35,966 nucleotides of DNA from CAZJQD01 sp964548165 [NCBI: uncultured bacterium] (GTDB lineage: Bacteria > UBA8481). Below the pieces are notes generated by a model. It did no database searches. It worked only from the letters and a program-made list of their open reading frames with translations, and was not told where the DNA came from. The stretch's first letter is position 1. Each line of letters begins with the position of its first letter. The position numbers and the translations under genes are program-made. Location: NCBI GenBank assembly GCA_964548165.1, contig CAZJQD010000032.1, forward strand, positions 1 through 35,966, written 5' to 3'. Below, piece by piece: positions 15,495 through 23,635 of the stretch.

Positions 15495-15751
15495 CGGTGC
15501 TCAAGGTTTCCGCCAAGTCGAATCCGGCCTCGGTGGCCGGCGCGCTGGCAAGCATCATGCGTGAGAGCGGCAAGGCGGAGATGCAGGCCATCGGCGCCGG
15601 AGCCATCAACCAGGCCGTGAAGGCCATCGCCATCGCCCGGGGCTACGTCGCCCCGAACGGCATCGATCTCGTCTGCAAGCCCGCCTTCGTCGACGTCGAC
15701 ATCGACGGCAACGAGAAGACGGCCATCAAGTTCTTCGTCGAGAAGCGCTGA
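15482..15751 (+). CDS. spoVS: Stage V sporulation protein S family
   Basis: 89 residues matching SpoVS over its whole length: VLKVSAKSNPASVAGALA, then EMQAIGAGAINQAVKAIAIA, and a C-terminal TAIKFFVEKR. The family is a small Alba-like fold found well beyond spore formers, so its presence does not show sporulation. The start is ATG 15482, inside the end of ymdB, with GGAGG just upstream. The rny-ymdB-spoVS order is kept as in Bacillus. Confidence 0.97.
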   Translation: MATVTVLKVSAKSNPASVAGALASIMRESGKAEMQAIGAGAINQAVKAIAIARGYVAPNGIDLVCKPAFVDVDIDGNEKTAIKFFVEKR

Positions 15752-15792
15752 AGGCAGGAAGAAAGAGCTTAGAGAAGAACGAAGCCTTCCCG

Positions 15793-15810
15793 ATGCGGGT
15801 CCTGGGATGA
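15793..15810 (+). CDS. Mini-ORF between spoVS and xseA
   Basis: Five codons (MRVLG), with the TGA overlapping the xseA start by ATGA. On its own it could be chance. It is listed because neighbouring junctions share the pattern. Confidence 0.15.
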   Translation: MRVLG

Positions 15811-17171
15811 AGGAATCCAATTCCACCGCGGAGAATGGAGTCGCTGCCGCGGCGGATGCGGTCGTTCCCGCGCTGACCGTTTCCGAGATCACGGGCCGCA
15901 TCAAGAGGCTCTTTGCCGCGGACGAGTTCCGCGCGGTGCGCATCCTCGGCGAGATCTCGAATTTCAAGCACCACCTGGGCCGCCACATGTATTTCCGCCT
16001 GAAGGACGCCGGCGCCCAGATCGCGTGCGCGTTCTACCACCCGGCAAACACCCGGACGCCCTTCACGCCCCGCGACGGGATGGAGGTCGTGGCGTCGGGC
16101 TACATCGGGGTGTACGAGCAGCGCGGCGAGTACCAGCTCTACGTGCGCGCGCTCGAGGAGAGCGGCATGGGCGCGCTCTTCCGGGAACTCGAGGAGCTCA
16201 AGAGGAAGCTGCGCGAGGAGGGATTGACGTCCCCCGAGCATAAGCGCCCGCTCCCGGAATTTCCCCGGCGGATCGGGATCGTGGCCTCCGCCGAGAGCGC
16301 GGGACTCCAGGACATGCTCCAGGCCCTGCGCCGCCGGTGGCCGATGGCCGTCGTGGTCCTGGCCCCCGTCGCGGTGGAGGGGGCCGCCTCCGCGCCGTCC
16401 ATCGCGGCGGGACTCGAACTGATGGCCGCTCACGGGAGGGCCGACGTCGTCATCACGGGCCGCGGGGGCGGATCGATCGAGAGCCTCTGGGGATTCAACA
16501 CGGAGCGCGTCGCGCGCGCGATCGCGTCCATGCCCATGCCCGTCATCGCCGCCGTCGGTCATGAGACCGACACCACGATCGCGGACCTCGTCGCCGACCG
16601 GCGAGCGATCACGCCGACGGAGGCGATCGAATTGGCGACGCCGGATGGCGGGGAGATCGAGGATCGCCTCGGTGATCTCGCGGCGCGGATGGTCCGGCGT
16701 CTCGAGTTCCTCACGACGCGCCGGCGAGAGCGGCTGGCCCTCGTGGCGCGGGCTCTGCGGGCACCGGACCGGCTCTGGGAGAGCCGCATGGAGCGGATGG
16801 CGCGGCTGGGAGATCGGATGGCGTCGAGCATCGAGCGACGAGGGGACCGCCGTCGCCAGGATCTCAGGACGCTCAAGGATCGCGCGGCCGCCCGCTCACC
16901 CGAGCGTCGACTCGATCTCATGGCCTCGCGGCTCGAGGCCTCGGGGGTGAGGGTGACGAGCCTGGTCCGGGAGAGGCAGGATATCGCGACGTCCCGCGTC
17001 GCCGTTCTTGCCGGCCGGCTCTCCGCGCTTAATCCGACCGCGGTTCTGGCGAGGGGATATGCTGTCGTCCTGCGCGGGGGGCGCGCGGTGACGCGCGCGC
17101 GCGACCTGGCGGAGGGCGACCTCGTCCGGCTCCGCCTGGCCGAGGGCGAGGCTGCCGCGGTGGTGAAATGA
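15807..17171 (+). CDS. xseA: Exodeoxyribonuclease VII large subunit
   Basis: 454 residues. The N-terminal OB-fold (about 22-120) contains ILGEISNFKHHLGRHMYF. The catalytic region follows with FPRRIGIVAS, the ITGRGGGSIESLW motif (about 215-227) and VGHETDTTIADLVADRRA. The C-terminal half is helical and Arg-rich, as usual. With XseB it degrades single-stranded DNA from both ends. The start at ATG 15807 sits in an ATGA overlap with a five-codon ORF. Its own stop overlaps a mini-ORF that leads to xseB. Confidence 0.96.
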   Translation: MKESNSTAENGVAAAADAVVPALTVSEITGRIKRLFAADEFRAVRILGEISNFKHHLGRHMYFRLKDAGAQIACAFYHPANTRTPFTPRDGMEVVASGYIGVYEQRGEYQLYVRALEESGMGALFRELEELKRKLREEGLTSPEHKRPLPEFPRRIGIVASAESAGLQDMLQALRRRWPMAVVVLAPVAVEGAASAPSIAAGLELMAAHGRADVVITGRGGGSIESLWGFNTERVARAIASMPMPVIAAVGHETDTTIADLVADRRAITPTEAIELATPDGGEIEDRLGDLAARMVRRLEFLTTRRRERLALVARALRAPDRLWESRMERMARLGDRMASSIERRGDRRRQDLRTLKDRAAARSPERRLDLMASRLEASGVRVTSLVRERQDIATSRVAVLAGRLSALNPTAVLARGYAVVLRGGRAVTRARDLAEGDLVRLRLAEGEAAAVVK

Positions 17172-17245
17172 AGGGCGAAGAGGAGAGAGCGAAGGCGCAA
17201 GATCGGGCGGCGACGGATGGGCAGAGAGGGGAGAGGAAATCATGA
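17168..17245 (+). CDS. Mini-ORF bridging xseA and xseB
   Basis: Twenty-five codons of mostly charged residues (starts MKGEEERAKAQDR). Its ATG overlaps the xseA stop (ATGA, 17168-17171) and its TGA overlaps the xseB start (ATGA, 17242-17245). It may let ribosomes pass directly from one subunit gene to the other, or it may be a small protein. Confidence 0.35.
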   Translation: MKGEEERAKAQDRAATDGQRGERKS

Positions 17246-17505
17246 GCAGGAAGACCAGGGATGTTGGCGGCGGATCCGAAAAGGAGACCGCGGCGGCTGG
17301 AGAAGGCCCGACGTTCGAGGAACGGCTCAAGGCCCTCGAGCGCGTCGTGGCCCGCCTCGAGAACGACGAGGTTCCCCTCGAGGAGGCCATCACGCTCTAC
17401 GAGGAGGGCATGAAGCTTCACCGATCCTGCGAGAAGATCCTGGCCGAGGCTCAGTTGCGCATCGAGAAGCTGACCCGTCCTGGCCAGGACGAGACGGCAT
17501 CCTGA
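17242..17505 (+). CDS. xseB: Exodeoxyribonuclease VII small subunit
   Basis: 87 residues. The family core is at about 25-80: FEERLKALERVVARLEND, then VPLEEAITLYEEGMKL and LAEAQLRIEKL. The first 24 residues are extra, charged and probably disordered. It binds XseA to make the active exonuclease. GAGAGG lies five bases before the start. The stop overlaps the next mini-ORF (TGATG). Confidence 0.95.
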   Translation: MSRKTRDVGGGSEKETAAAGEGPTFEERLKALERVVARLENDEVPLEEAITLYEEGMKLHRSCEKILAEAQLRIEKLTRPGQDETAS

Positions 17506-17555
17506 TGGGATCCGCGCCGTCGATCGCATCGCGCTGCCGGTGGCGCGCGGCGTGA
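17505..17555 (+). CDS. Mini-ORF bridging xseB and the prenyl synthase
   Basis: Sixteen codons. Its ATG overlaps the xseB stop (TGATG) and its TGA overlaps the GTG at 17552 (GTGA). This supports 17552 as the prenyl synthase start. Confidence 0.3.
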   Translation: MGSAPSIASRCRWRAA

Positions 17556-18526
17556 GCGCCGTCGCGGCGGGCCTGCCGGACGCCGGGGAGTTTCTCGGCG
17601 CGGTGGCGCGGGCTGTCGAGTCCCTGGCGCGCCGCGACCTGGCGATCTGTCCCACGGCCTGGCCCCGGGACGTCGCGTGGGAACCCGCGGCGGAGGCGGC
17701 GCGGTACGCGCTGGAGGCCGGCGGCAAGCGCCTGCGTCCCGGGCTCGTCGTCGCCACCGCCGCCGCCTGTCTCTCGCCCGCGACCGATCCCCTCGCGCTC
17801 CTGGCCGGCGAGACCGGACCGTTGCCGGCCGGCGGCACCCACGGCGACATTCTCGCCGTCGCGACCGCGTTCGAGTACATCCACACGTACTCGCTCATTC
17901 ACGATGATCTCCCGGTCATGGATAATGATGCGTTGCGCCGCGGCCGACCGGCCACGCATGTCGCTCACGGTGTGCCCGCCGCCGTTCTCGCGGGCGCGTT
18001 CCTGATGGCCCGCGCCTTCGCCCTGATCGCGTCCACGGGTCTCCCGTCGCGTCCCGCGTTGGCGACGACGCTCAGGGACGCCGCCGGAGTCCGAGGCATG
18101 GTGGGCGGCCAGGCGCTCGACATCCTCGGTGAGCATCGCGCCGCGAACGTCGAGGAGCTCGTGCGCATCCACGCCCACAAGACGGCGGCGCTGATCCGCG
18201 GCGCGGTGGTGGCGGGCGCCCAGGCCGTCAGCGCACCGCCGGCGGCGATCGAGGCGGCGAGGAACGTGGGAGAGAGCGCGGGGCTGGCGTTCCAGATCGT
18301 CGACGACCTCCTGGACGTGTCCTCCACGGCCGCGCTCATGGGAAAGCCCACGGGCGTCGATGCGGGCAAGGGCAAGCGCACCTACCCCGCGGTGCTCGGC
18401 GTCGAGCCCTCTCGCGCCCGCGCCGCGGCCCTCGTCGCGCGGGCGGAGGATGGGTTGCAAGTCGCGGGATGGCAAGGTACTATGCTCGCCTCGCTCGTGC
18501 AGTACGTCCTCTGCCGCGTGAACTGA
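17552..18526 (+). CDS. ispA: Polyprenyl (farnesyl/geranylgeranyl) diphosphate synthase
   Basis: 324 residues from GTG 17552 (GTG 17540 is also in frame). The first aspartate-rich motif is HDDLPVMDND (about 117-126), preceded by EAGGKRLRPGLV. The second is FQIVDDLLD (about 249). The enzyme condenses isopentenyl diphosphate with allylic diphosphates; chain length is not decidable by eye. An insertion of about 20 residues before the first motif (SPATDPLALLAGETGPLPAG) is longer than in E. coli IspA. The xseA-xseB-ispA-dxs order is the same as in Bacillus. The stop lies eight bases before dxs. Confidence 0.9.
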   Translation: MSAVAAGLPDAGEFLGAVARAVESLARRDLAICPTAWPRDVAWEPAAEAARYALEAGGKRLRPGLVVATAAACLSPATDPLALLAGETGPLPAGGTHGDILAVATAFEYIHTYSLIHDDLPVMDNDALRRGRPATHVAHGVPAAVLAGAFLMARAFALIASTGLPSRPALATTLRDAAGVRGMVGGQALDILGEHRAANVEELVRIHAHKTAALIRGAVVAGAQAVSAPPAAIEAARNVGESAGLAFQIVDDLLDVSSTAALMGKPTGVDAGKGKRTYPAVLGVEPSRARAAALVARAEDGLQVAGWQGTMLASLVQYVLCRVN

Positions 18527-18534
18527 ACCTGACG

Positions 18535-20457
18535 ATGACGCGACTCCTCGACTCGATCAACGACCCCTCCGACCTCCGGACCCTCACCCTCGATGATCTC
18601 ACCCGGCTTGCCCGCGAGATCCGCGACTACATCGCGGAGGTCGGGCAGCAGCGCGGCGGCCACTTCGGGGCGCCGGTCGGCGCCGTGGAGCTAGCCCTGG
18701 GATTGCACAAGGTCTACGACACGCCCCGCGACATCATCGTCTGGGACACCGGCCACCAGGCGTACGCTCACAAGATCATCACGGGCCGCCGCGAGCGGTT
18801 CCAGACGCTCCGGAGCTACAAGGGGATCGCGGGCTTCCTGAAGCGGAGCGAATCGGTGTACGACACGTTCGGCGCCGGGCATGCCTCCACGTCGATCTCC
18901 GCCGCCTGCGGGTTCGCCCTGGCGCGCGACCTGCGCGGCACCGACGAGAAGGTCGTCGCCGTCATCGGCGACGGCGCCATGACCGGCGGCCTCGCGTTCG
19001 AGGGTCTCAACAACATCGGCGATCGCGGCACGGACTGCCTGGTCATCCTCAACGACAACAACATGTCCATCGCCGAGCCCGTCGGCGCGCTCTCCAGCTA
19101 CATCAACCGCATCCTCACGGCCCCCCTCTACCACAAGGTAAAGGACGACGTGCAGGACCTGCTCCAGCATCTCAACGAGCGGACGCTCCTCGACAAGAAA
19201 TACCCGGCCGTCGGAAAGGCCGGCCGGATCGTCTTCGACAAGGCGATGAAGTTGAAGGAGGGCCTCAAGAACATGGTGCTCCCGAGCCTCCTCTTCGAGG
19301 AACTCGGGTTCACCTACTACGGCCCCGTCGAGGGCCACGACATCCACAAGCTCGTCCCGATGCTCGAAGACATCCGCAAGCTCCACGGCCCCGTCATCCT
19401 CCACGTCGTCACGTCCAAGGGGAAGGGATTCGAGTGGACGGAGCACCACGTCGAGAAGGGGCACGCCGTTCGCCCGGGATTCGATCCCAAGACGGGCAAG
19501 ATGGCGCCGGACAAGATCGAGGTCGCGCCGGCCGCGACCTGGACGTCCGTCTTTGCCGACGAGCTGATCGCGCAGGCGGACGCCGACCCCATGGTCGTCG
19601 GCATCACCGCCGCCATGCCCTCCGGCACCGGGCTCGATAAGTTCGCCAAGAAGCACCCCAAGCGCTGCTACGACGTCGGTATCGCCGAGGGTCACGCCGT
19701 TGTCAGCGCGGCCGCCATGGCCGCGGCGGGCCTCAAGCCGGTCGTCGCCGTCTACTCCACGTTCCTCCAGCGCGCCTACGACATGATCCTCCACGACGTC
19801 TGCATCCAGAACCTCCCGGTCTTCTTCGCGCTCGATCGCGGCGGCATCGTCGGCGACGACGGCGAGACCCACCAGGGGCTCTTCGACCTAGGCTACCTCC
19901 GGATGATCCCCAACATGCGCGTGATGGCGCCCCGCAACGAGGGCGAGCTGCGCGCGATGATGAAGCTGGGCATCGGCGCCACGTGCCCCTCGGCGGTGCG
20001 GTTTCCGCGCGGCAACGTCGTGCCGGGAGAACCCGGGACCCCGGTGGAATGGGGGCGCGCGGAGATCCTGCGCGAGGGCCGCGACGTCGTGGTCCTGGCG
20101 TGGGGCACGCAGGTGGACGAGGCCCTCGAGGCGGCGCGGCTCGTGGAGTCCACGATCTCGGTCGGCGTCGTCAACATGCGCTTCGTCAAGCCGATCGACA
20201 GCGAGCTCATCCTGAAGCTGGGGCGCGAGGTCGGGCGGATCGTGACGTACGAGGAGAATGTCCTCATGACGGGCGCGGGGAGCGCGGTCCTGGAGACCCT
20301 GTGCGACGCGGGCGTCGCCTGCGTGGTGCGACGGCTCGGCGTCGGCGATGTCTTTGTCGAGCACGGTGACGCCAAGCTCGTGAAGAAGGACCTGGGCCTG
20401 ACCGTGGAACGGCTGGTCGAGGTCATCCGCGAGATCGCCCCCGCTCCTCGTCCCTGA
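18535..20457 (+). CDS. dxs: 1-deoxy-D-xylulose-5-phosphate synthase
   Basis: 640 residues, normal length. The thiamine-diphosphate motifs are clear: WDTGHQAYAHKI, VIGDGAMTGG (from about 143) and LNDNNMSI. The catalytic glutamate is E385 in VGIAEGHAV, and the C-terminal transketolase domain is complete. It makes the first precursor of the non-mevalonate isoprenoid pathway, the route that feeds the synthase encoded just upstream. ATG 18535 is chosen because the earlier in-frame start at 18469 would overlap the synthase and add unrelated residues. The stop shares a base with the next gene (TGATG). Confidence 0.96.
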   Translation: MTRLLDSINDPSDLRTLTLDDLTRLAREIRDYIAEVGQQRGGHFGAPVGAVELALGLHKVYDTPRDIIVWDTGHQAYAHKIITGRRERFQTLRSYKGIAGFLKRSESVYDTFGAGHASTSISAACGFALARDLRGTDEKVVAVIGDGAMTGGLAFEGLNNIGDRGTDCLVILNDNNMSIAEPVGALSSYINRILTAPLYHKVKDDVQDLLQHLNERTLLDKKYPAVGKAGRIVFDKAMKLKEGLKNMVLPSLLFEELGFTYYGPVEGHDIHKLVPMLEDIRKLHGPVILHVVTSKGKGFEWTEHHVEKGHAVRPGFDPKTGKMAPDKIEVAPAATWTSVFADELIAQADADPMVVGITAAMPSGTGLDKFAKKHPKRCYDVGIAEGHAVVSAAAMAAAGLKPVVAVYSTFLQRAYDMILHDVCIQNLPVFFALDRGGIVGDDGETHQGLFDLGYLRMIPNMRVMAPRNEGELRAMMKLGIGATCPSAVRFPRGNVVPGEPGTPVEWGRAEILREGRDVVVLAWGTQVDEALEAARLVESTISVGVVNMRFVKPIDSELILKLGREVGRIVTYEENVLMTGAGSAVLETLCDAGVACVVRRLGVGDVFVEHGDAKLVKKDLGLTVERLVEVIREIAPAPRP

Positions 20458-21173
20458 TGGCCGCGACGCGCTGGTACGCCCTGGTGGACGGCGTGGCGGC
20501 CGGTCCCTTCACGGCGTCCGAGCTCGCGGGCAGGGGCGCGGATCTCCTGGTCTGCGCCGAGGGCCAGACCTCCTGGGTTGCGGCCGTGACCTTTCCCGAG
20601 CTGGCCGGCGTGGTGGCCGCGCCGGGTGGCGCGACGGCGGGCGCCGCGACGGCGCCGGCTCGCGCCGTTCCTTCGCCTGCCGTTTCTGCGCCCGGCGGCG
20701 CTTCCCGCTATTACGCCTACATCGCCGGGCAGCTGCATGGGCCCTACGAAGTGGAGAACCTGAAGCCCTTTCTCCAGCCCGATCTGATGGTCTGCCGCGA
20801 GGGTTCGCAGGAATGGGTGGCGGCGAAGGATGTGCCCGAGCTCAAAGTCGAGTCCTCGATACCACCGCCATCCGGCGCCCCTGTTAACGCCGCGCTGCAG
20901 CCCGTGGCTTTTGCTCCTCCTGCCGCGGGCCCCGCGGCCCCGGGCGGCCCGGCGCCCCGGCCGGGGCCGGGGGCCGTGAGCGGGAAGACGGGCGGAGTGC
21001 CCGAGGCGGCGCCGCGCGATCTGCCGCCACTCCTGAAGGAGTTCTGGATGATCTGCCGGAACGCCTCGGACGATCTGCTCGCGGAGCAAAGGGCGAAGCA
21101 CTGGAAGAAGTTCTTCAAGAACGAACAGCAGATCCTGGCCGCCGAGCTGGGACGACGAGGGATCAAGGTCTGA
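20457..21173 (+). CDS. Protein with two GYF_2 domains
   Basis: 238 residues with no signal peptide. Two GYF_2-type units occur at about 5-52 (RWYALVDGVAAGPF, then QTSWVAAVTFPEL) and about 83-130 (RYYAYIAGQLHGPYEVENL, then QEWVAAKDVPEL). They are joined and followed by Ala/Pro-rich linkers. A short helical, charged C-terminal part (about 180-238) is unlike any family I recognise. It is translationally coupled to dxs (TGATG) and leads straight into an ABC exporter pair. A scaffolding role is inferred from GYF_2 domains in general. Confidence 0.8.
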   Translation: MAATRWYALVDGVAAGPFTASELAGRGADLLVCAEGQTSWVAAVTFPELAGVVAAPGGATAGAATAPARAVPSPAVSAPGGASRYYAYIAGQLHGPYEVENLKPFLQPDLMVCREGSQEWVAAKDVPELKVESSIPPPSGAPVNAALQPVAFAPPAAGPAAPGGPAPRPGPGAVSGKTGGVPEAAPRDLPPLLKEFWMICRNASDDLLAEQRAKHWKKFFKNEQQILAAELGRRGIKV

Positions 21174-21874
21174 TCTCCGGGGTCTCGATCGAGAGCGCCG
21201 GAAAGCGGTTTCGCGGTCGCCGCGGGCCGTGGAGGCCGTTCGCGAGGCGCCATGACATCGAGGCGCTCCGGTCGGTCACGGCCGCATGCCCCCCCGGATC
21301 CGCGCTCGCCGTCCTCGGGCCCAACGGCTCCGGCAAGACGACGCTCCTGCGGCTGGTCGCCGGCATCCTGACGCCGAGCTCGGGCCACGTCTCGGCCTCC
21401 GCGCGGACCGTGTACATCCCGGGGACCGACCGGCAGTTCTACGATCGGCTCAGCGGGTGGGAGAATCTCCGCTTCTTCGCGCGGTTCGCGGGCGCGGAGG
21501 CGAAGTCCTGGAGAGAGGCCGCGTGCACGCTCGGCCTGGCGGACGCCATCGACGAGCCGCTCTGGACCTATTCTTCCGGGATGCGCGTGAGGCTTGCGCT
21601 CGCGCGCGCCCTGGCGGCGCGCGACGCCGTCATCCTCCTGGATGAGCCGACGCGAGCGCTGGATACCTCGGGACGCGAGGCAGTCCGCGAGGTCATCCGG
21701 GCGCAGAGAAGGGCCGGATCGCCCGTGCTCGTCGCGACGCACGACATCGAGCTGGCCACGGCGTGCGATCGGGCGGTCGTCCTCGTCCGCGGGGCCTCGG
21801 CCTGGGCGGGCGCGGTGACCGGCAAGGAGGGGCTGGAGGCGGAGCTTATGGCGGCCACGGGGAGAGGGGCGTGA
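21170..21874 (+). CDS. ABC transporter ATP-binding protein with non-standard start
   Basis: 234 residues if started at CTG 21170-21172. Walker A is GPNGSGKTT at 50-58, the signature region is SSGMRVRLALARAL and Walker B is VILLDEPT, then ATHD. No ATG, GTG or TTG occurs in frame between an upstream in-frame stop and GTG 21410, which lies beyond Walker A. The true start must therefore be unusual: CTG 21170 overlaps the previous stop as CTGA and has GAGG about ten bases upstream, and ATC 21173 is the other option. The reading MISGVSIESAGKRF looks like a normal ABC beginning. It pairs with the permease downstream (GTGA overlap). The substrate is unknown. Confidence 0.85.
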   Translation: MISGVSIESAGKRFRGRRGPWRPFARRHDIEALRSVTAACPPGSALAVLGPNGSGKTTLLRLVAGILTPSSGHVSASARTVYIPGTDRQFYDRLSGWENLRFFARFAGAEAKSWREAACTLGLADAIDEPLWTYSSGMRVRLALARALAARDAVILLDEPTRALDTSGREAVREVIRAQRRAGSPVLVATHDIELATACDRAVVLVRGASAWAGAVTGKEGLEAELMAATGRGA

Positions 21875-22656
21875 CGGTCCTGCGCGTGGCCCGCGCCTTC
21901 ATGGAACGGGGATGGGCGGGGCGGATGACGTATCGCTTCGCCTGGGTCTTCGATCTCTTCGGCGTCGTCGTTTTCCTGGCCGCGCTCTTCTACATCGGTC
22001 GCCTCGTGCCTCCCGAGATGGTCGCGGGCCACGACTGGTTCACGATGACGGCGCTGGGCGTCGGCGTCTATGCCTTCCTCGGCGCCCTGACGGCGGGGCC
22101 GCGCGGCTTCTTCCTGAGCGAACTGGGCTTCGGCACCCTGGAGGTCCTCCTGACGCTCGGGCCGTCGGTCGGATCGATGGTGACCGCCGCCACGCTCCTG
22201 CAGGTCATGAGGGGCCTGGGCCGCGTCCTCACGCTCTTCCTGGTCGCGGCCTTCTTCGGGTGGAGCGTGCCCGCGCACCGGGTCGTCATCCTCCTGCCGA
22301 TCCTCCTCCTGTCCGGGATGGCCGCCATCGGCGCGGGCCTCATCCAGGCCGCGCTGGACCTGCGGATCCGCCGCGCCGGCCGGATGCTCGCGATGACCGG
22401 CGGGCTCGGAGCCATCATGAGCGGCGTCTACTTCCCGGTCACGCTCCTGCCGCTCCCGCTTCGCTACGCGGCGGAGCTCCTCCCGACCATGCACGCCATC
22501 CGCGCCGGCCGCGCCCTGCTCCTGGGCGGCGACGGACTGTCGTCCTCGATCGTGGCGCTGGCCATTCTCGCGGCCATCCTCCTGCCCGCCGGCCTCCTGG
22601 CCTTCCGGGCCGCCTTGCGCTCGATGCGCGAAGACGGATCGTTCCTGACTCCGTAG
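21871..22656 (+). CDS. ABC-2 type permease
   Basis: 261 residues with about six membrane segments (for example FDLFGVVVFLAALFYIG, VVILLPILLLSGMAAIG, and SIVALAILAAILLPAGLLAF near the end). The layout fits ABC-2 export permeases, including a late SGVYFPVTLLPLPLRY stretch before the last helices. The start is GTG 21871, overlapping the ATPase stop by four bases. With that ATPase it forms a two-gene exporter, perhaps of a polymer or lipid. A palindromic element begins about 13 bases after the stop. Confidence 0.85.
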   Translation: MTVLRVARAFMERGWAGRMTYRFAWVFDLFGVVVFLAALFYIGRLVPPEMVAGHDWFTMTALGVGVYAFLGALTAGPRGFFLSELGFGTLEVLLTLGPSVGSMVTAATLLQVMRGLGRVLTLFLVAAFFGWSVPAHRVVILLPILLLSGMAAIGAGLIQAALDLRIRRAGRMLAMTGGLGAIMSGVYFPVTLLPLPLRYAAELLPTMHAIRAGRALLLGGDGLSSSIVALAILAAILLPAGLLAFRAALRSMREDGSFLTP

Positions 22657-22667
22657 GTCGCATTGCT

Positions 22668-22862
22668 TCACCACGGAGATCACAGAGAACGCGGAGAAGA
22701 CCCATACGGGGGCAAATGATTCAAGATAGTGCCGATTCAACCCGTTGTTGTATCAGCAACGAACTGTGGCAAATGGAGAGGTGCTGTGTATTGGTTAGGA
22801 TTCTTCTCATTGGCCTTCCTCTGCGGCCTCAGCGATCTCCGTGGTTCAATTCTCCGTGGTGC
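22668..22862. repeat. Palindromic repeat element A
   Basis: ACCACGGAGATC (22670-22681) and its exact reverse complement (22834-22845) close a segment of about 175 bp. The similarity continues inward imperfectly for about 18 more bases per arm, and an extra TCTCCGTGGT copy lies at 22851-22860. The centre is clearly less GC-rich than the neighbouring genes. It fills the gap between the convergent permease and HEXXH genes and shares its ends with element B. Confidence 0.6.
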
Positions 22863-22882
22863 GAAATCGTGAATAGGCCGGA

Positions 22883-23539
22883 CTATGCTTCCCGATCGAA
22901 CGGCGTCCGTTCGCTCGCGCCTGGGGTTGAGGAGGGCGCGGGCGACGCAGGGGCGTAGGACGCGACGCGGACCTGGAGCGGGTTGCCGCCGGTCTCTTCG
23001 GCCAATTCCTTCTGGGCCTTGGCCTTCATCTGCGCGGCCTCCGCGGCGACCCTGCGGTCCTGGTCGCTGGGATCCTGGGGGGCGAGCGCGGCGCGCTGGA
23101 GGATCTCGGCCTTGCGGATGGTCGCTCGCGGGTCGTCGGGGATCGGCGAGGTGTCGATCGAGACCTCGCCGCCGACCGCGTAGGGCTTGCCGTCCGGCCC
23201 GGTCTCGTACTCGAATTGCGGTCCGCCGCGGGCATACTGTCCGGCCGCCGCCTTGTGGGCGGCCTCGTGGCGCCGGACCTCGGCGTCGCGCCGCTTCAGC
23301 TCCTCGACGCGTTTCTCTTCCTCCTCGGTGAGTTCTCGTGAGCCCGAGGCCGCGGCCTTCTGCAGGCACGCGTCGCACCCGCACGCGCGCTCGTGAGCGT
23401 CATACCGGTCCACGCCTTCGCAGGACGCCGCGTCGGTCGCGCCTGGTCGTTGGTCCTGGTGATCCCGCGTGGCGGGTGCGGCGGGGACGCGGGGCGAGGA
23501 GGCCGGAGGCGAGCCGGCGGGGATCGCTTCTACGGGCAT
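22883..23539 (-). CDS. SprA-related putative metalloprotease with HEXXH motif
   Basis: 218 residues. The core (about 68-165) begins [19 protein letters not shown], contains the zinc-protease-like motif HEAAH (91-95) and continues with [19 protein letters not shown] and [17 protein letters not shown]. These match the SprA-related family of putative metalloproteases. Just before the core is a cysteine cluster, CGCDACL (C53, C55, C58), a possible metal site. Both ends are Pro/Ala-rich. No signal peptide is seen. The start at 23537-23539 has GGAG five bases upstream. It is transcribed divergently from the methyltransferase pair. Protease activity is a family assumption. Confidence 0.82.
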   Translation of the reverse strand: MPVEAIPAGSPPASSPRVPAAPATRDHQDQRPGATDAASCEGVDRYDAHERACGCDACLQKAAASGSRELTEEEEKRVEELKRRDAEVRRHEAAHKAAAGQYARGGPQFEYETGPDGKPYAVGGEVSIDTSPIPDDPRATIRKAEILQRAALAPQDPSDQDRRVAAEAAQMKAKAQKELAEETGGNPLQVRVASYAPASPAPSSTPGASERTPFDREA

Positions 23540-23607
23540 GCGGACTCCTTTCCGGACCCGAAAACGAGGGAGCCAGGCGCCTCAAAGCGGCGCCGCGTTC
23601 CGTCGCA

Positions 23608-23635
23608 ATTATACCCTCCATTGACTTTATGTCCT
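23608..23635 (-). promoter_or_regulatory. Promoter of the HEXXH protein gene
   Basis: On the minus strand, AGGACA (23630-23635) and a perfect TATAAT (23608-23613) are separated by 16 bases. It overlaps the divergent methyltransferase promoter. Confidence 0.55.

Noticed and set aside
15482-15751. SpoVS as evidence for sporulation
   Set aside because: SpoVS-family proteins are widespread in non-spore formers and no other sporulation gene is present; the S55 protein has a different layout from SpoIVB.
20457-21874. A frameshift fusion of the double GYF_2 protein with the ABC ATPase
   Set aside because: No slippery sequence is evident at the junction, and the CTGA overlap explains the arrangement more simply.
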